Source: Roseobacter sp.
GTDB lineage: Bacteria > Pseudomonadota > Alphaproteobacteria > Rhodobacterales > Rhodobacteraceae
Assembly (NCBI GenBank): GCA_002731875.1
Contig: PCCY01000011.1
Location: 1-64,000, forward strand
Direction: 5' to 3'
DNA length: 64,000 nt
Part shown: piece after piece, positions 1 through 10,000 of the stretch
Numbering within the stretch: the first letter of the stretch is position 1
Layout: each line of letters opens with the position of its first letter
Position numbers and translations under genes: made by a program
Notes under the pieces: generated by a model
Told to the model about the DNA's origin: nothing
Seen by the model: only the letters and a program-made list of their open reading frames with translations
The model's database searches: none

Positions 1-75
1 ACCCAGCATACGAAACCCTGCAATTTTCTGCTACAGTTTTTACGAAATCTACAAACAAATTCATATGCTTGTGAC

Positions 76-543
76 TTATTCAGGGCGAACAAGATAGGTG
101 GTGTCCCATGACACTGCACCTTGAACGCGATAGGCAATCATTCCGGTGTAATGCATGGCAACAACCGCAAGGCCAAAGATCGCCCCGCCGATCACGATCG
201 CAATGCGGGTCTTGATCATTCCGGCAATCATGATGCCTAGAATGGCCCCCAGAATTGCCATCACCAATGAATCGAACGTCAGCGACAGGTCAAATCTGAC
301 CGGAGCACTTGGTTGATATGCCAATATTGCGATAAAATGAGTGCACCAGATGGCGATCCCCGCAGTGATGCCGGTCATACCATACCAGACTATCGCCTGA
401 TTGTTTGGTCTTTCTAGAGCGTGCTGGTAAAGTCGGGACACGACCCAGCTGCCAAAGGCGCATAGAAACGCCGCTAATATGACCAGACCCAGATCATGGT
501 CCGTATGGATGGTGTGGGCGACTTTAATCATTTTGCTACTCAA
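76..543 (-). CDS. Truncated MHYT-domain integral membrane protein
   Basis: The 155-residue product has about four hydrophobic segments and an MHYT motif near residue 129 (MHYTGMIAY). The equivalent first motif, near residue 67, is altered (WCTHFIAIL instead of the usual WSMHF). MHYT domains are membrane sensor modules with about seven helices, usually fused to GGDEF/EAL or kinase output domains. Here the frame stops right after the segment that would lead into the fifth helix, and no hydrophobic continuation is visible in the other frames of the remaining 75 bases. It is probably a non-functional remnant or a stand-alone partial sensor. The family call is good; function is uncertain. Confidence 0.6.
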   Translation of the reverse strand: MSSKMIKVAHTIHTDHDLGLVILAAFLCAFGSWVVSRLYQHALERPNNQAIVWYGMTGITAGIAIWCTHFIAILAYQPSAPVRFDLSLTFDSLVMAILGAILGIMIAGMIKTRIAIVIGGAIFGLAVVAMHYTGMIAYRVQGAVSWDTTYLVRPE

Positions 544-968
544 AGTATTTGTATCTGCTGATTCAACCTGCGCCGTGATAGAGGCGGATTTAGGGCGAGA
601 TTAAGTTTAATTTTCCGAAACAGTTGGATCGGGATATATGCCATACCTGACTGTTAAATAACTATTTCAATCAATGAGCACAGAGTGTGCGTCAGATCAT
701 ACAAGCGGATTGTTTCCAGTGCCCGCGATGTATTCAGGCACAAGCGCGCGATTGCCCAAGGATCCCACGCCGTCCCGTTACGCAGACCGTCCAAGTGTCG
801 GTGCGTAGGGCGTGAGGATTACCTTGTCGGACGACAGTCTTGCAAACTGTCGATTAATCCGAACTCTGCCCGGTGATGCTGATCATGGCACCCGGGTTTG
901 ACTATAGGCTCGATTGATCCTAGCTGACGGGTTCCGACACCTGTCACTCCAACACAAAGGCTATTGAA
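544..968. other. Intergenic region without a recognisable gene
   Basis: This is 425 bases between the divergent MHYT gene and the flavin oxidase gene. I see no open frame with a ribosome site, no RNA gene and no convincing terminator. It probably holds the two divergent promoters. Confidence 0.5.
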
Positions 969-2015
969 ATGCGTACCCTGATTATCGGCGGGGGGTTGTC
1001 TGGCCTCGCTTTGGCTGACGCACTGGAAACGGCGGGTCTGGACTATCTTCTTGTCGACGGGCGCAACCGGTTTGGTGGGCGCATCATGACCGAAACCCAT
1101 GGGGGTGGCTACTTTGATATGGGTCCGGCGTGGTTTTGGCCGGGGCAGCCGCGCATTGCCAGCCTGGCACGGCGCTTTGATCTGAAAGTGTTCGATCAAT
1201 ATGCCGACGGCGATCTGTTGTTCGAGAACCAGCACGGACAGGTGCAACGCGGTCGCGGCTTTTCTTCAATGGAAGGCTCATGGCGCTTCAAGGGTGGTAT
1301 GCAGTCGTTGATCCGTGCCTTGTCAGGGCATTTGCCAAAGGAACGGTACCGTCTGGGCACCCATGTGACCGCGCTGGAAAATAACGGATCCCAGCTAACC
1401 GCCACGTTTGCGTCCGGGGAAAGCACGGTTGCCTCAGCGGCGGTTTTTGCCTTGCCGCCAAGGCTGGCTGCGCAGGTACGCTTCACGCCATCGTTGCCAG
1501 CCCCGACGTTGCAGGCGATGCAGGGGGTCAACACGTGGATGGCCGGGCAGGCCAAGGCGCTTGCGGTGTATGACACGCCTTTCTGGAGACACGCCGGATT
1601 GTCCGGTGACGCGTCAAGCCGGTTCGGCCCGATGGTCGAGATTCACGATGCCTCTCCGAACGAAGGGGGGCCTTTCGGGTTGTTCGGGTTTATCGGTGTG
1701 CCGCCGTTGGGGCGCAGGGATGAGCATGAGCTTCGTCTGCAGGTCTCTGCGCAATTAACAAGATTATTTGGCTCCGCCGCCGCGCGACCTGACGCGCTGT
1801 TTATAAAGGATTGGGCATATGATCCTCTAACGTCGACGCCGGCTGATAGAGAGCCGTTGCAAACGCATCCTGAATACGGCTTGCCCGACGCCATGAAGGG
1901 GATCTGGAGTGGAAAGCTGCTATTTGCCGGCACCGAGGTCGCAGGCCAGTTTGGCGGTTATCTGGAAGGCGCATTGGAGGCGGCAGAAGCTGTGGTGCGC
2001 GATCTTTTGAAATAG
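969..2015 (+). CDS. FAD-dependent amine oxidase-like flavoprotein
   Basis: A 348-residue cytosolic flavoprotein. It begins with a Rossmann dinucleotide-binding motif (IIGGGLSGLALADAL), then the GG-doublet region of amine oxidases (NRFGGRI). The C-terminal FAD-contact motif is LLFAGTEVAGQFGGYLEGAL. This is the architecture of the monoamine oxidase / flavin amine oxidoreductase superfamily, though shorter than the usual 430-500 residues. Such enzymes oxidise amines to imines with oxygen; the substrate cannot be told from the sequence. It appears monocistronic, followed by 220 bases before the LacI-type regulator. Confidence 0.75.
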   Translation: MRTLIIGGGLSGLALADALETAGLDYLLVDGRNRFGGRIMTETHGGGYFDMGPAWFWPGQPRIASLARRFDLKVFDQYADGDLLFENQHGQVQRGRGFSSMEGSWRFKGGMQSLIRALSGHLPKERYRLGTHVTALENNGSQLTATFASGESTVASAAVFALPPRLAAQVRFTPSLPAPTLQAMQGVNTWMAGQAKALAVYDTPFWRHAGLSGDASSRFGPMVEIHDASPNEGGPFGLFGFIGVPPLGRRDEHELRLQVSAQLTRLFGSAAARPDALFIKDWAYDPLTSTPADREPLQTHPEYGLPDAMKGIWSGKLLFAGTEVAGQFGGYLEGALEAAEAVVRDLLK

Positions 2016-2235
2016 GTCGGTCCAATGGGCTTGCGCGCACTCGGTTGCGAGCAGCGTCATGGCACGGGGGGCGTCGCCGTCGATTTCGCCACACCCCGGT
2101 GCCTTGCTGCATCACGGCGCGGTGGTGTCAAAAAACGAAGCAGAAATTTTACCCGCGTAAGTAATTGCGGGCTGACTTTTCCACTATCCTGAATTAACCT
2201 CACTTGCAGGGTGTCGCAATGCGAGGGGTTTACCG

Positions 2236-3273
2236 ATGCAAAAACCGAAAATTCACACGATGGAGGAGTTATCAAGCGCGATAGGCGTGTCTCGACCCAC
2301 ATTGTCACGGTATTTTCAGGACCCCTCGAAGGTCAGTCGGACCTCAGCCAACCGCATTCTAAGCGGGCTGGAAAAAGTTGATTACACCCCCAATTTTTTT
2401 GCCACCAGGATGAACCGCAAAACCACCGGGATGATCGGCGTGATCATTCCTTATCTGAACGATCTGTTCTTTACGCGGTTGCTGGAATCTATCGAAACGG
2501 CCGCGATGCGGGCGGGATACACGGTGATTACGCAATGCTCGCATGCCGACCCCGCAATAGAAAAACGCGCCGCCGAAACCTTTCTGTCGATGAACGTTGA
2601 CGGGGCAATCGTGGCACCATTGGGGAACCACAGTGACTTGCAGGTATATGAGCGGCTGAATGACCGGTTGCCGTTCGTCTTGATGGATTCGCGCCCGGAA
2701 ACCCTTGCGGATGTGGATTTTGTCGGCACCGATCACTTGCAAAGTACGGGGGCGATAACGGAATATCTGTGCCGCGTCGGCGCGCCGCCGGTATTTCTGG
2801 CGATGCCGCGGGTCAACTTCAACGCGCTCGAGCGCGAGGCGGCCTATATCAAGAAGATGGATGAGCTGGGTTTTGAGCCGAGGATCATCGGGGTCGACCC
2901 CATGGACAGCCAGGATCATTTTGAAGGGCATGGGCTTGCGGTGCTGGATGATATGTTTTCGCGCCAAGAGCTGCTGGATGCATCTTTTCTGTGTGCCAAT
3001 GACCGGGTGGCGATTGGTGCGCTACGGGCGGCGGCAAAGCACGGGCTTGAGCCTGGAGCATTGCGCAGGGGTGGTTTGCGAATCGCCGGGCATGATGATT
3101 ATCCGCTTTGTCCTTTCATGACGCCCACATTGACCACCGTTGCGCAAGATGTGACCGCGATTGGACAGGCAGCAGTCGATCACCTGCTGAAAAAGTTACG
3201 CGGTGAAAATATCGATAATAATCAGGTCATTCTTCTAATCAACGGCGTGCTGAAGCTGCGTGAATCAGCCTGA
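2236..3273 (+). CDS. LacI-family transcriptional regulator of the polyol operon
   Basis: A 345-residue repressor. The N-terminal helix-turn-helix (about residues 9-28, MEELSSAIGVSRPTLSRYF) is followed by a hinge helix and a periplasmic-binding-protein-like sugar-sensing domain (residues 65-340). The start ATG has a strong GAGGGG ribosome site. It lies immediately upstream of, and co-directional with, the polyol transporter and dehydrogenase genes. It is therefore probably the repressor that releases that operon when a hexitol or related polyol is bound. The ligand is inferred from context only. Confidence 0.88.
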   Translation: MQKPKIHTMEELSSAIGVSRPTLSRYFQDPSKVSRTSANRILSGLEKVDYTPNFFATRMNRKTTGMIGVIIPYLNDLFFTRLLESIETAAMRAGYTVITQCSHADPAIEKRAAETFLSMNVDGAIVAPLGNHSDLQVYERLNDRLPFVLMDSRPETLADVDFVGTDHLQSTGAITEYLCRVGAPPVFLAMPRVNFNALEREAAYIKKMDELGFEPRIIGVDPMDSQDHFEGHGLAVLDDMFSRQELLDASFLCANDRVAIGALRAAAKHGLEPGALRRGGLRIAGHDDYPLCPFMTPTLTTVAQDVTAIGQAAVDHLLKKLRGENIDNNQVILLINGVLKLRESA

Positions 3274-3320
3274 GGCCAGCGATGCTTGCTTTGAAAATGT
3301 CATAATCCTGAAACTTAAGG

Positions 3321-3350
3321 TTGACGAGACACTCATCTCAAAGCAATAAT
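3321..3350 (+). promoter_or_regulatory. Candidate sigma-70 promoter of the polyol operon
   Basis: A TTGACG box (3321-3326) and an AATAAT box (3345-3350) are separated by 18 bases. They lie 35 bases upstream of the ATG of the binding-protein gene, which has a GGGAGGA ribosome site. I see no clear LacI-type palindrome overlapping the promoter. Confidence 0.5.
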
Positions 3351-3384
3351 TGACGCATGTAAAAAAACTTTTGGGAGGAAGATA

Positions 3385-4701
3385 ATGAACATGAAGCGTA
3401 ACCTGCTTGGCTCGACGCTCGGCTTCGGGCTTGCGGCCGGTATGGCATCCGTTGCCATCGCCGATGAAATTACCATTGCCACCGTCAACAACGGCGACAT
3501 GGTGCGAATGCAAAGCCTCTCTCCGAAGTGGGAAGAAGCCACCGGCAACACCATCAACTGGGTCGTACTGGAAGAAAACGTGCTGCGTCAGAACGTGACG
3601 ACGGATATTTCGACCGGTGGCGGCCAATACGACGTCATGACAATCGGTACATACGAAGCGCCGATCTGGGGTGGCAACGGCTGGCTGGTTTCGCTGAACG
3701 AAGGCATGGCCGATGATTGGAATGCAGACGACCTTCTGCCCGCCATCCGCGGCGGTTTGACTGTTGACGGCACTCTGTACGCCGCGCCCTTCTATGGTGA
3801 ATCGTCGATGGTCATGTATCGCAAGGATTTGATGGAAAAAGCGGGCATGGAAATGCCTGACGCCCCGACATGGGAGTTTATCCGCAAGGCGGCCGCCGCA
3901 ATGACGGATCGGGATGCCGAAATCAACGGTATCTGTGCACGCGGCAAAGCCGGGTGGGGTGAAAACATGGCGTTTCTTACCGCGATGTCGAATTCGTTCG
4001 GTGCGCGCTGGTTCGACATGGACTGGAAACCGCAGTTTGACAGCCCGGAATGGAAAGACACGCTTACATTCTATCTGGACATGATGAATGAATCCGGTCC
4101 CGCAGGTGCGGCCAACAACGGCTTTAACGAAAACCTGACGTTGTTCCAGCAAGGTAAATGCGGCATGTGGATCGACGCGACCGTGGCCGCATCGTTCGTC
4201 ACCAACCCCAAGGACAGCACCGTCGCCGACAAGGTCGGTTTCGCACTGGCACCCGACAACGGTTTGGGTAAACGCGGCAACTGGCTCTGGGCATGGAGCC
4301 TGGCAATCCCCGCGTCATCGGAAAAGCAGGACATTGCAAAAGACTTCGTAAGCTGGGCGACGGGCCAGAGCTATACCGCTTTGGTTGCCGAAAACGAAGG
4401 GTGGGCCAACGTTCCTCCGGGCACGCGCAGCTCGCTTTATGCCAACCAGGACTATCTTGACGCGGCACCTTTCGCCAAGATGACACTGGAAAGCATCAAC
4501 GCGGCCGATCCACAAAAGCCAACCGTGCAGGATGTCCCTTACACAGGCGTGCAGTTCGTCGCTATTCCTGAATTTGCCGGTATTGCGACACAGGTTGGTC
4601 AGCAGTTCTCGGATGCGCTGGCCGGCAATCAGACCGCCGAAGAAGCGCTGGCGAGTGCTCAAGCACTTACCACAGAAGAAATGGAAGCAGCGGGCTACTA
4701 A
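3385..4701 (+). CDS. smoE: Polyol (sorbitol/mannitol) ABC transporter substrate-binding protein
   Basis: A 438-residue periplasmic protein with a signal peptide (MNMKRNLLGSTLGFGLAAG, cleavage near SVAIA-DE). The rest is a family-1 extracellular solute-binding fold with many Trp residues typical of carbohydrate binding. It is the first gene of an operon with two permeases, an ATPase and two polyol dehydrogenases. This is the order of the smoEFGKS-mtlK operon described in Rhodobacter sphaeroides for sorbitol and mannitol. Exact specificity (mannitol, sorbitol or arabitol) cannot be read from the sequence. Confidence 0.85.
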   Translation: MNMKRNLLGSTLGFGLAAGMASVAIADEITIATVNNGDMVRMQSLSPKWEEATGNTINWVVLEENVLRQNVTTDISTGGGQYDVMTIGTYEAPIWGGNGWLVSLNEGMADDWNADDLLPAIRGGLTVDGTLYAAPFYGESSMVMYRKDLMEKAGMEMPDAPTWEFIRKAAAAMTDRDAEINGICARGKAGWGENMAFLTAMSNSFGARWFDMDWKPQFDSPEWKDTLTFYLDMMNESGPAGAANNGFNENLTLFQQGKCGMWIDATVAASFVTNPKDSTVADKVGFALAPDNGLGKRGNWLWAWSLAIPASSEKQDIAKDFVSWATGQSYTALVAENEGWANVPPGTRSSLYANQDYLDAAPFAKMTLESINAADPQKPTVQDVPYTGVQFVAIPEFAGIATQVGQQFSDALAGNQTAEEALASAQALTTEEMEAAGY

Positions 4702-4726
4702 GCCTGCCGCGACCACTCCCGAGCAT

Positions 4727-4750
4727 CGGAGGCAGGCTGGCCTGTCTCCG
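4727..4750 (+). promoter_or_regulatory. Intra-operon stem-loop after smoE
   Basis: A 10-base-pair stem (CGGAGGCAGG / CCTGTCTCCG, one G-T pair) closes a four-base CTGG loop, 26 bases after the smoE stop. No T-run follows. Such hairpins protect the mRNA of the abundant binding protein and lower downstream expression; that role is inferred here. Confidence 0.6.
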
Positions 4751-4832
4751 GTGACTTCCCCTTCAGGATTTTTCGCAAACCGCCGCTGCGGTGTCCGTAA
4801 GGACCTGTTCCCCTTGTCGGAAGGAGCCTGTC

Positions 4833-5699
4833 ATGGCGACTGAACATTCCAGATCATCAGCACGCCTCATGATCGCACCAGCCGTATTCGTGCTGCTTGT
4901 GTGGATGCTGGTACCGCTGATCATGACGCTTTATTTCTCGTTCGCGGATTACCGCCCGCTGCGCGCAACGTTCGAGACCTGGATCGGATTCGATAACTAC
5001 GCGTCATTTCTGACGTCGTCGTCCTTCTTGTCGTCGATAGGCACAACACTCTGGATGGTCGGGTCGATCTTGATGATCACCATTGTGGGCGGCGTGTTGC
5101 TGGCGCTCTTGTTGGATCGGCCGATGTTCGGCCAGGGCATTGTCCGTATCCTGGTGATCGCCCCGTTCTTTGTCATGCCGACGGTTTCTGCGTTGGTCTG
5201 GAAGAACATGTTCTTCAACGTGGACAACGGGCTGTTCTCGTATCTGTTCAAGTTTTTTGGCGCTCAACCTTTCGATTTCCTGTCGCAGCTTCCGCTGTTT
5301 TCGATTGTTGTCATCGTGGCCTGGCAGTGGCTGCCGTTTGCGACGCTGATCTTGCTTACCGCGGTACAGTCCCTGTCCAGCGAACAGCTCGAGGCGGCTG
5401 AAATGGATGGCGCGCCGGCGCTCAGCCGGTTCTGGTATATCATTCTGCCGCATCTCAGCCGGGCGATTACCGTTGTCATCCTGATCCAGACCATCTTCCT
5501 GCTGTCGATATTCGCCGAGATTTTCGTGACCACAAACGGGGCTTTTGGAACCCGTACACTGACCTATCTGGTCTACCAGCGCGTCTTGGAAAGCCAGAAC
5601 ATCGGCCTCGGCTCTGCCGGGGGGATCATCGCCGTCATCCTTGCCAATATCGTTGCCATCTTCCTGATGCGCATCGTCGGCAAGAACCTCGATAACTGA
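4833..5699 (+). CDS. smoF: Polyol ABC transporter permease
   Basis: A 288-residue inner-membrane permease of the MalF type with six hydrophobic segments. The EAA loop that contacts the ATPase is visible (EAAEMDGAPALSRFWYIILP). The start ATG at 4833 is preferred because AAGGAG lies at good spacing and the N-terminus (MATEHSRSSARL) leads straight into the first helix. It pairs with the next gene as the translocation pore, fed by the upstream binding protein. Confidence 0.87.
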   Translation: MATEHSRSSARLMIAPAVFVLLVWMLVPLIMTLYFSFADYRPLRATFETWIGFDNYASFLTSSSFLSSIGTTLWMVGSILMITIVGGVLLALLLDRPMFGQGIVRILVIAPFFVMPTVSALVWKNMFFNVDNGLFSYLFKFFGAQPFDFLSQLPLFSIVVIVAWQWLPFATLILLTAVQSLSSEQLEAAEMDGAPALSRFWYIILPHLSRAITVVILIQTIFLLSIFAEIFVTTNGAFGTRTLTYLVYQRVLESQNIGLGSAGGIIAVILANIVAIFLMRIVGKNLDN

Positions 5700-5714
5700 T
5701 AGGGGGCCGCAGCT

Positions 5715-6545
5715 ATGGCACGTGCAATCACGACACAGAAGAAAATCATGTGGACGGTCCTGTCTTGGGGCATCGGTTTGCTGATCTTCTTCCCGATCAT
5801 GTGGACCTTCCTGACCAGCTTCAAAACCGAAGCAACAGCGATATCCGATCCACCGGTCTGGTTCTTCTTCGACTGGACGCTTGAAAATTACGCCGCTGTA
5901 CTCGAGCGGTCGAACTATCCGCTTGCGTTGACCAACTCGATTGTGATCGCTTTGGGTTCAACGTTGCTTGGTATCCTTATCGCCGTTCCCGCTGCTTGGG
6001 CGATGGCGTTTGTTCCAGGTAAGCGCACCAAAGACGTGCTGCTGTGGATGCTATCGACCAAGATGTTGCCTGCGGTTGGTGTGCTCTATCCGCTGGTGCT
6101 GATTGCCAAGTATTTCGATATCATGGACAGCCGTATCCTGTTGGTGATGATCCTGATGTTGATCAACCTGCCGATCATCGTCTGGATGCTGTACACCTAC
6201 TTTCGCGAAATACCCGGAGAGATACTCGAGGCGGCGCGTATGGATGGTGCGAACCTCAAGAATGAAATCATCTATGTCCTCACGCCCATGGCATTGCCGG
6301 GCATCGCATCGACCATATTGCTTAACATCATCCTGGCGTGGAACGAGGCGTTCTGGACCATCATCCTCACCACGGTGAACGCGGCACCGCTGACCAAATT
6401 CATCGCCAGCTTTTCCGCCCCCGAAGGATTGTTCTACGCCAAGCTTAGCGCGGCTTCGATCATGGCGATTGCGCCGATCCTCATCATGGGCTGGTTCAGC
6501 CAGAAACAACTTGTCCGGGGTCTGACCTTCGGCGCGGTCAAATAG
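5715..6545 (+). CDS. smoG: Polyol ABC transporter permease
   Basis: A 276-residue permease of the MalG type with six membrane segments. The EAA motif is [20 protein letters not shown]. It begins 15 bases after smoF, behind a GGGGGCC ribosome site, and ends 11 bases before the ATPase gene. It forms the heterodimeric channel with smoF. Confidence 0.87.
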   Translation: MARAITTQKKIMWTVLSWGIGLLIFFPIMWTFLTSFKTEATAISDPPVWFFFDWTLENYAAVLERSNYPLALTNSIVIALGSTLLGILIAVPAAWAMAFVPGKRTKDVLLWMLSTKMLPAVGVLYPLVLIAKYFDIMDSRILLVMILMLINLPIIVWMLYTYFREIPGEILEAARMDGANLKNEIIYVLTPMALPGIASTILLNIILAWNEAFWTIILTTVNAAPLTKFIASFSAPEGLFYAKLSAASIMAIAPILIMGWFSQKQLVRGLTFGAVK

Positions 6546-6556
6546 GGAGACGTGTC

Positions 6557-7561
6557 ATGGGACGCATCACACTAGACAAAGTTCAAAAAAAGTTCGGAGA
6601 AGCCGAGGTTATTCCACCACTGGACCTGACCATCGAAGACGGTGAGTTTGTGGTTTTTGTCGGCCCCTCGGGCTGCGGTAAATCCACGCTTTTGCGCTTG
6701 ATCGCGGGGCTGGAGGACGTGACCAACGGCGAGATCCGCATTGATGGTAACCCCGCGACCAACCTGCCTCCGGCAAAGCGGGGGCTGGCCATGGTGTTTC
6801 AGTCCTATGCGCTTTATCCGCATATGTCGGTGCGCAAGAATATCGCGTTTCCTATGAAGATGGCGGGAATGGATCAGGCCGAACAGGACCGTCGTATCAC
6901 CAAGGCTGCCGAGGCACTGAACCTGACCGACTATCTGGACCGTCGTCCGGGGCAGCTTTCGGGGGGACAGCGCCAGCGCGTCGCAATTGGTCGCGCGATC
7001 GTTCGTGAACCCGCTGCGTTCCTGTTTGACGAACCTTTGTCGAACCTTGATGCCGCCTTGCGGGTCGGTATGCGCATGGAAATCAGCGAACTGCACGCCA
7101 AGTTGCAGACCACGATGGTCTACGTCACGCACGACCAAGTCGAAGCGATGACAATGGCCGACAAGATCGTGGTGCTCAGGGCAGGGCACATCGAACAGGT
7201 TGGCTCTCCGTTGGAGTTGTATCACAGCCCGCGCAACACCTTTGTCGCGAGCTTTATCGGCAGCCCCAAGATGAACCTGCTGACCGGTGACATCGCGCGC
7301 AGCCACGATGCCACGACCATCGGTATTCGTCCCGAACATCTGGACGTGGTCGAACGCGACGGAACCTTTGTGGGCCGCGTCGGTGTGTCTGAACATTTGG
7401 GGTCCGACACGTTCTTTCACGTACACATTCCCCAGATGGAAGAACCGATGACCGTACGCGCCGGCGGCGAGGTGGGATTGCGCCACGGGGATACAATTCA
7501 TCTGCATCCGCAGGCCGACAAGATCCACCGGTTCGATGCCCAGGGGCTTCGGGTCGCATGA
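6557..7561 (+). CDS. smoK: Polyol ABC transporter ATP-binding protein
   Basis: A 334-residue cytosolic ATPase of the MalK/UgpC type. It shows Walker A (GPSGCGKST), the Q-loop ([13 protein letters not shown]), signature ([15 protein letters not shown]), Walker B ([11 protein letters not shown]) and H-loop ([12 protein letters not shown]). The C-terminal 100 residues are a short TOBE/MDR-like regulatory domain. Its last codons overlap the start of the next gene by four bases, indicating translational coupling. Confidence 0.9.
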   Translation: MGRITLDKVQKKFGEAEVIPPLDLTIEDGEFVVFVGPSGCGKSTLLRLIAGLEDVTNGEIRIDGNPATNLPPAKRGLAMVFQSYALYPHMSVRKNIAFPMKMAGMDQAEQDRRITKAAEALNLTDYLDRRPGQLSGGQRQRVAIGRAIVREPAAFLFDEPLSNLDAALRVGMRMEISELHAKLQTTMVYVTHDQVEAMTMADKIVVLRAGHIEQVGSPLELYHSPRNTFVASFIGSPKMNLLTGDIARSHDATTIGIRPEHLDVVERDGTFVGRVGVSEHLGSDTFFHVHIPQMEEPMTVRAGGEVGLRHGDTIHLHPQADKIHRFDAQGLRVA

Positions 7562-8331
7562 CGCGCCTTGCTGGTAAATCCGCACTGATCACCGGTTCTG
7601 CGCGTGGGATCGGGCTGGGCTTTGCCGAACGGTTCATCGCCGAAGGGGCGACTGTCGCGATTGCCGACATCAACCTCGAGGCCGCGCAAGCCGCTGCCAA
7701 ATCCTTGGGCGACAGCGCCTATGCCGTGCAGATGGATGTGTCGGATCAGGCCAGCATCGACGCTGCTATCGCGGCGGTGGTCGATCATTGCGGCAAGCTT
7801 GATATCCTTGTCAATAACGCCGCACTGTTTGATGCATCCGAAACTGTCGATATCACCCGCGCCACATATGAAAAGCTCTATGCAGTCAATGTTGCGGGTA
7901 CATTGTTCACCATGCAGGCCGCCGCCAAACAGATGATCGCCCAGGGGCATGGTGGTAAGATCATCAACATGGCATCCCAGGCCGGCCGTCGCGGAGAGCC
8001 GCTGGTGTTGGTTTACTGCTCTACCAAGGCCGCCGTCATTTCCATGACCCAATCTGCGGGTCTCGATCTGATCCGCCATGGCATAAACGTGAATGCAATC
8101 GCCCCCGGCGTCGTCGACGGGGAGCATTGGGATCATGTGGATGCAACCTTCGCCCGCTTGGAAGGTAAAAAACCCGGCCAGAAAAAAGCCGAGGTTGCCG
8201 CAAGTGTCCCGGCGGGTCGTTTTGCCGTGCCGGATGATCTGACCGGCATGGCGGTTTTCCTTGCTTCATCCGAGGCCGATTACATCTTGTCCCAGACTTA
8301 CAACGTCGATGGCGGACAGTGGATGAGCTGA
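7558..8331 (+). CDS. smoS: Sorbitol (polyol) dehydrogenase, short-chain type
   Basis: A 257-residue SDR enzyme with NAD-binding motif [18 protein letters not shown] motif ([10 protein letters not shown]) and a catalytic Ser/Tyr-x-x-x-Lys triad (MASQAG...YCSTK). The first SDR Ser is present and the active Tyr lies in VYCSTKAAV. It closely fits the L-iditol/sorbitol 2-dehydrogenases that convert sorbitol to fructose. It overlaps smoK by four bases (ATGA) and precedes mannitol dehydrogenase, so both hexitols would converge on fructose. Confidence 0.85.
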   Translation: MTRLAGKSALITGSARGIGLGFAERFIAEGATVAIADINLEAAQAAAKSLGDSAYAVQMDVSDQASIDAAIAAVVDHCGKLDILVNNAALFDASETVDITRATYEKLYAVNVAGTLFTMQAAAKQMIAQGHGGKIINMASQAGRRGEPLVLVYCSTKAAVISMTQSAGLDLIRHGINVNAIAPGVVDGEHWDHVDATFARLEGKKPGQKKAEVAASVPAGRFAVPDDLTGMAVFLASSEADYILSQTYNVDGGQWMS

Positions 8332-8390
8332 GGCAACATGGGCCCCGATCCGGCCCGTGGTCACCCCCCACCTATTTAGAAAGCCGTGTC

Positions 8391-9947
8391 ATGGCCCGTT
8401 CCGAAACCCAAACCACCGCACAAACCAAAGCGCAGACCCCGATCTCTGGCGGGACCGCGCAACCAGATAACTCAGACCTGCCAAACCTGGCTCTGGCCAC
8501 CTTGTCGCGATTGCCCAAGACGGTTCGCGTGCCGTCCTATGACCGTCAAAGCCTATCGGCCGGGATTATTCATATCGGCCTGGGTAACTTTCACCGCGCT
8601 CACCAGGCGTGGTATCTGCACCGGCTCATGGATCAGGGCACGGCGCATGACTGGGCAATTCTTGGCGCCGGCGTCCGCCCCTCTGATGCGGTTTCCCGGG
8701 CAAAGCTGCTTGATCAGGATTGTCTGACGACCTTGATCGAACTTGACCCTTCGGGCCAATCGGCAGAGGTGACCGGCGCGATGATCGGGTATATCCCGGT
8801 GGAGCACGACAACGCGACACTGATCTCTGAGATGAGCGACCCGCGCATACGCATTGTGGCGCTGACGGTAACCGAGGGTGGATATTATCAAACAGGCACA
8901 GGTGCATTCGATATCGATCACCCCGATATGATCTATGACATCGCCCAGCCGGATCAGCCGCGTACCGCCTTTGGTGCGATGGTGGCAGCGCTGCGCGCCC
9001 GTCGCGCGACCGGAGCCGGGCCCTTTACCTGCCAATCATGCGATAACTTGCAGGGGAACGGCGATATCTTACGCCAGACGGTCGTGGGGTTCGCGCGGTG
9101 CGTGGATGCTGAATTGGCTGATTGGATCGACACGAACTGTACCTTTCCAAACTCGATGGTCGATTGCATCGTGCCCGCGACCGGCCCCGCTGAACTGGCG
9201 CTGGTGCGCAGCTTTGGCATTGCCGACACCGTGCCCGTTACCCATGAAAACTTTCGGCAATGGGTGATAGAGGACAAGTTTTGCGCCGGGCGCCCCGCGT
9301 GGGAAGCGGTAGGAGCGACCCTGACCGACGACGTGCACAGCTTTGAAGCGATGAAAATTCGCCTGTTAAATGGCGGTCATCAGGTGCTTGCCAATGCCGG
9401 CGAAGTGCTGAGCGTCGAGACGATTGCGGAATGTATGGCCCATCGAGCTATTCACGCATTGTTTTCCAAGGTCGCTCGCGCCGAAGTCTGCCCCCACGTG
9501 GCGTCGGTTCACGGCATGACCCCACCGGAATACGTTGAATTGATAGAGCGTCGTTTTGCAAACCCGCAAATTCGCGACACGACCCGGCGCGTGGCGTTTG
9601 ACGGCTCCTCGCGGCACACGGGTTTCATCCTGCCGGTGATCCGGGACGCCTTGCGTGTGAATGCTTCGGTTGACGGTCTTGCCCTGGTCGAGGCGATCTG
9701 GGCGCGTATGTGTGAAGGGACGCGCGAGGACGGTACCATCATTGCCCCGAACGATCCCAATTGGGATGCTTTGCAAACCGTGGCAAGGGCCGCGCGCCTG
9801 CGTCCGCAAGCCTGGCTGGAACAGAGCAACTATTACGGCGATCTCGCTTCATCCGAAGTTTTCGCAGACGCCTTCACCCGTTGGCTCTCCGTCGTTTGGG
9901 AAAACGGAACCGAGGCTGCAATACAGCGCTATATCCAAAGCGCCTGA
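8391..9947 (+). CDS. mtlK: Mannitol 2-dehydrogenase
   Basis: A 518-residue polyol-specific long-chain dehydrogenase. The NAD-binding region is HIGLGNFHRAHQAWYLH. The catalytic Lys region is VIEDKFCAGRPAWE, with KIRLLNGGHQ typical of the C-terminal domain. It oxidises mannitol to fructose with NAD. Family members usually have about 485-495 residues; here roughly 27 N-terminal residues rich in Gln and Thr precede the conserved core, and the ATG has only a weak ribosome site. A later start cannot be excluded. It is the last gene of the operon; xylB and frk, which follow in Rhodobacter sphaeroides, are absent. Confidence 0.88.
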   Translation: MARSETQTTAQTKAQTPISGGTAQPDNSDLPNLALATLSRLPKTVRVPSYDRQSLSAGIIHIGLGNFHRAHQAWYLHRLMDQGTAHDWAILGAGVRPSDAVSRAKLLDQDCLTTLIELDPSGQSAEVTGAMIGYIPVEHDNATLISEMSDPRIRIVALTVTEGGYYQTGTGAFDIDHPDMIYDIAQPDQPRTAFGAMVAALRARRATGAGPFTCQSCDNLQGNGDILRQTVVGFARCVDAELADWIDTNCTFPNSMVDCIVPATGPAELALVRSFGIADTVPVTHENFRQWVIEDKFCAGRPAWEAVGATLTDDVHSFEAMKIRLLNGGHQVLANAGEVLSVETIAECMAHRAIHALFSKVARAEVCPHVASVHGMTPPEYVELIERRFANPQIRDTTRRVAFDGSSRHTGFILPVIRDALRVNASVDGLALVEAIWARMCEGTREDGTIIAPNDPNWDALQTVARAARLRPQAWLEQSNYYGDLASSEVFADAFTRWLSVVWENGTEAAIQRYIQSA

Positions 9948-10000
9948 ACCCGGTCCCGTAGGATAACGGCCAGGCGAATTAACGGTGACGACCGACCGAA

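Noticed and set aside
685..876. 63-codon open frame in the first intergenic region
   Set aside because: No ribosome site, composition unlike a protein, no recognisable motif.
969..2015. Several opposite-strand open frames inside the flavin oxidase gene
   Set aside because: They are shadows of a gene with clear family motifs and lack ribosome sites.
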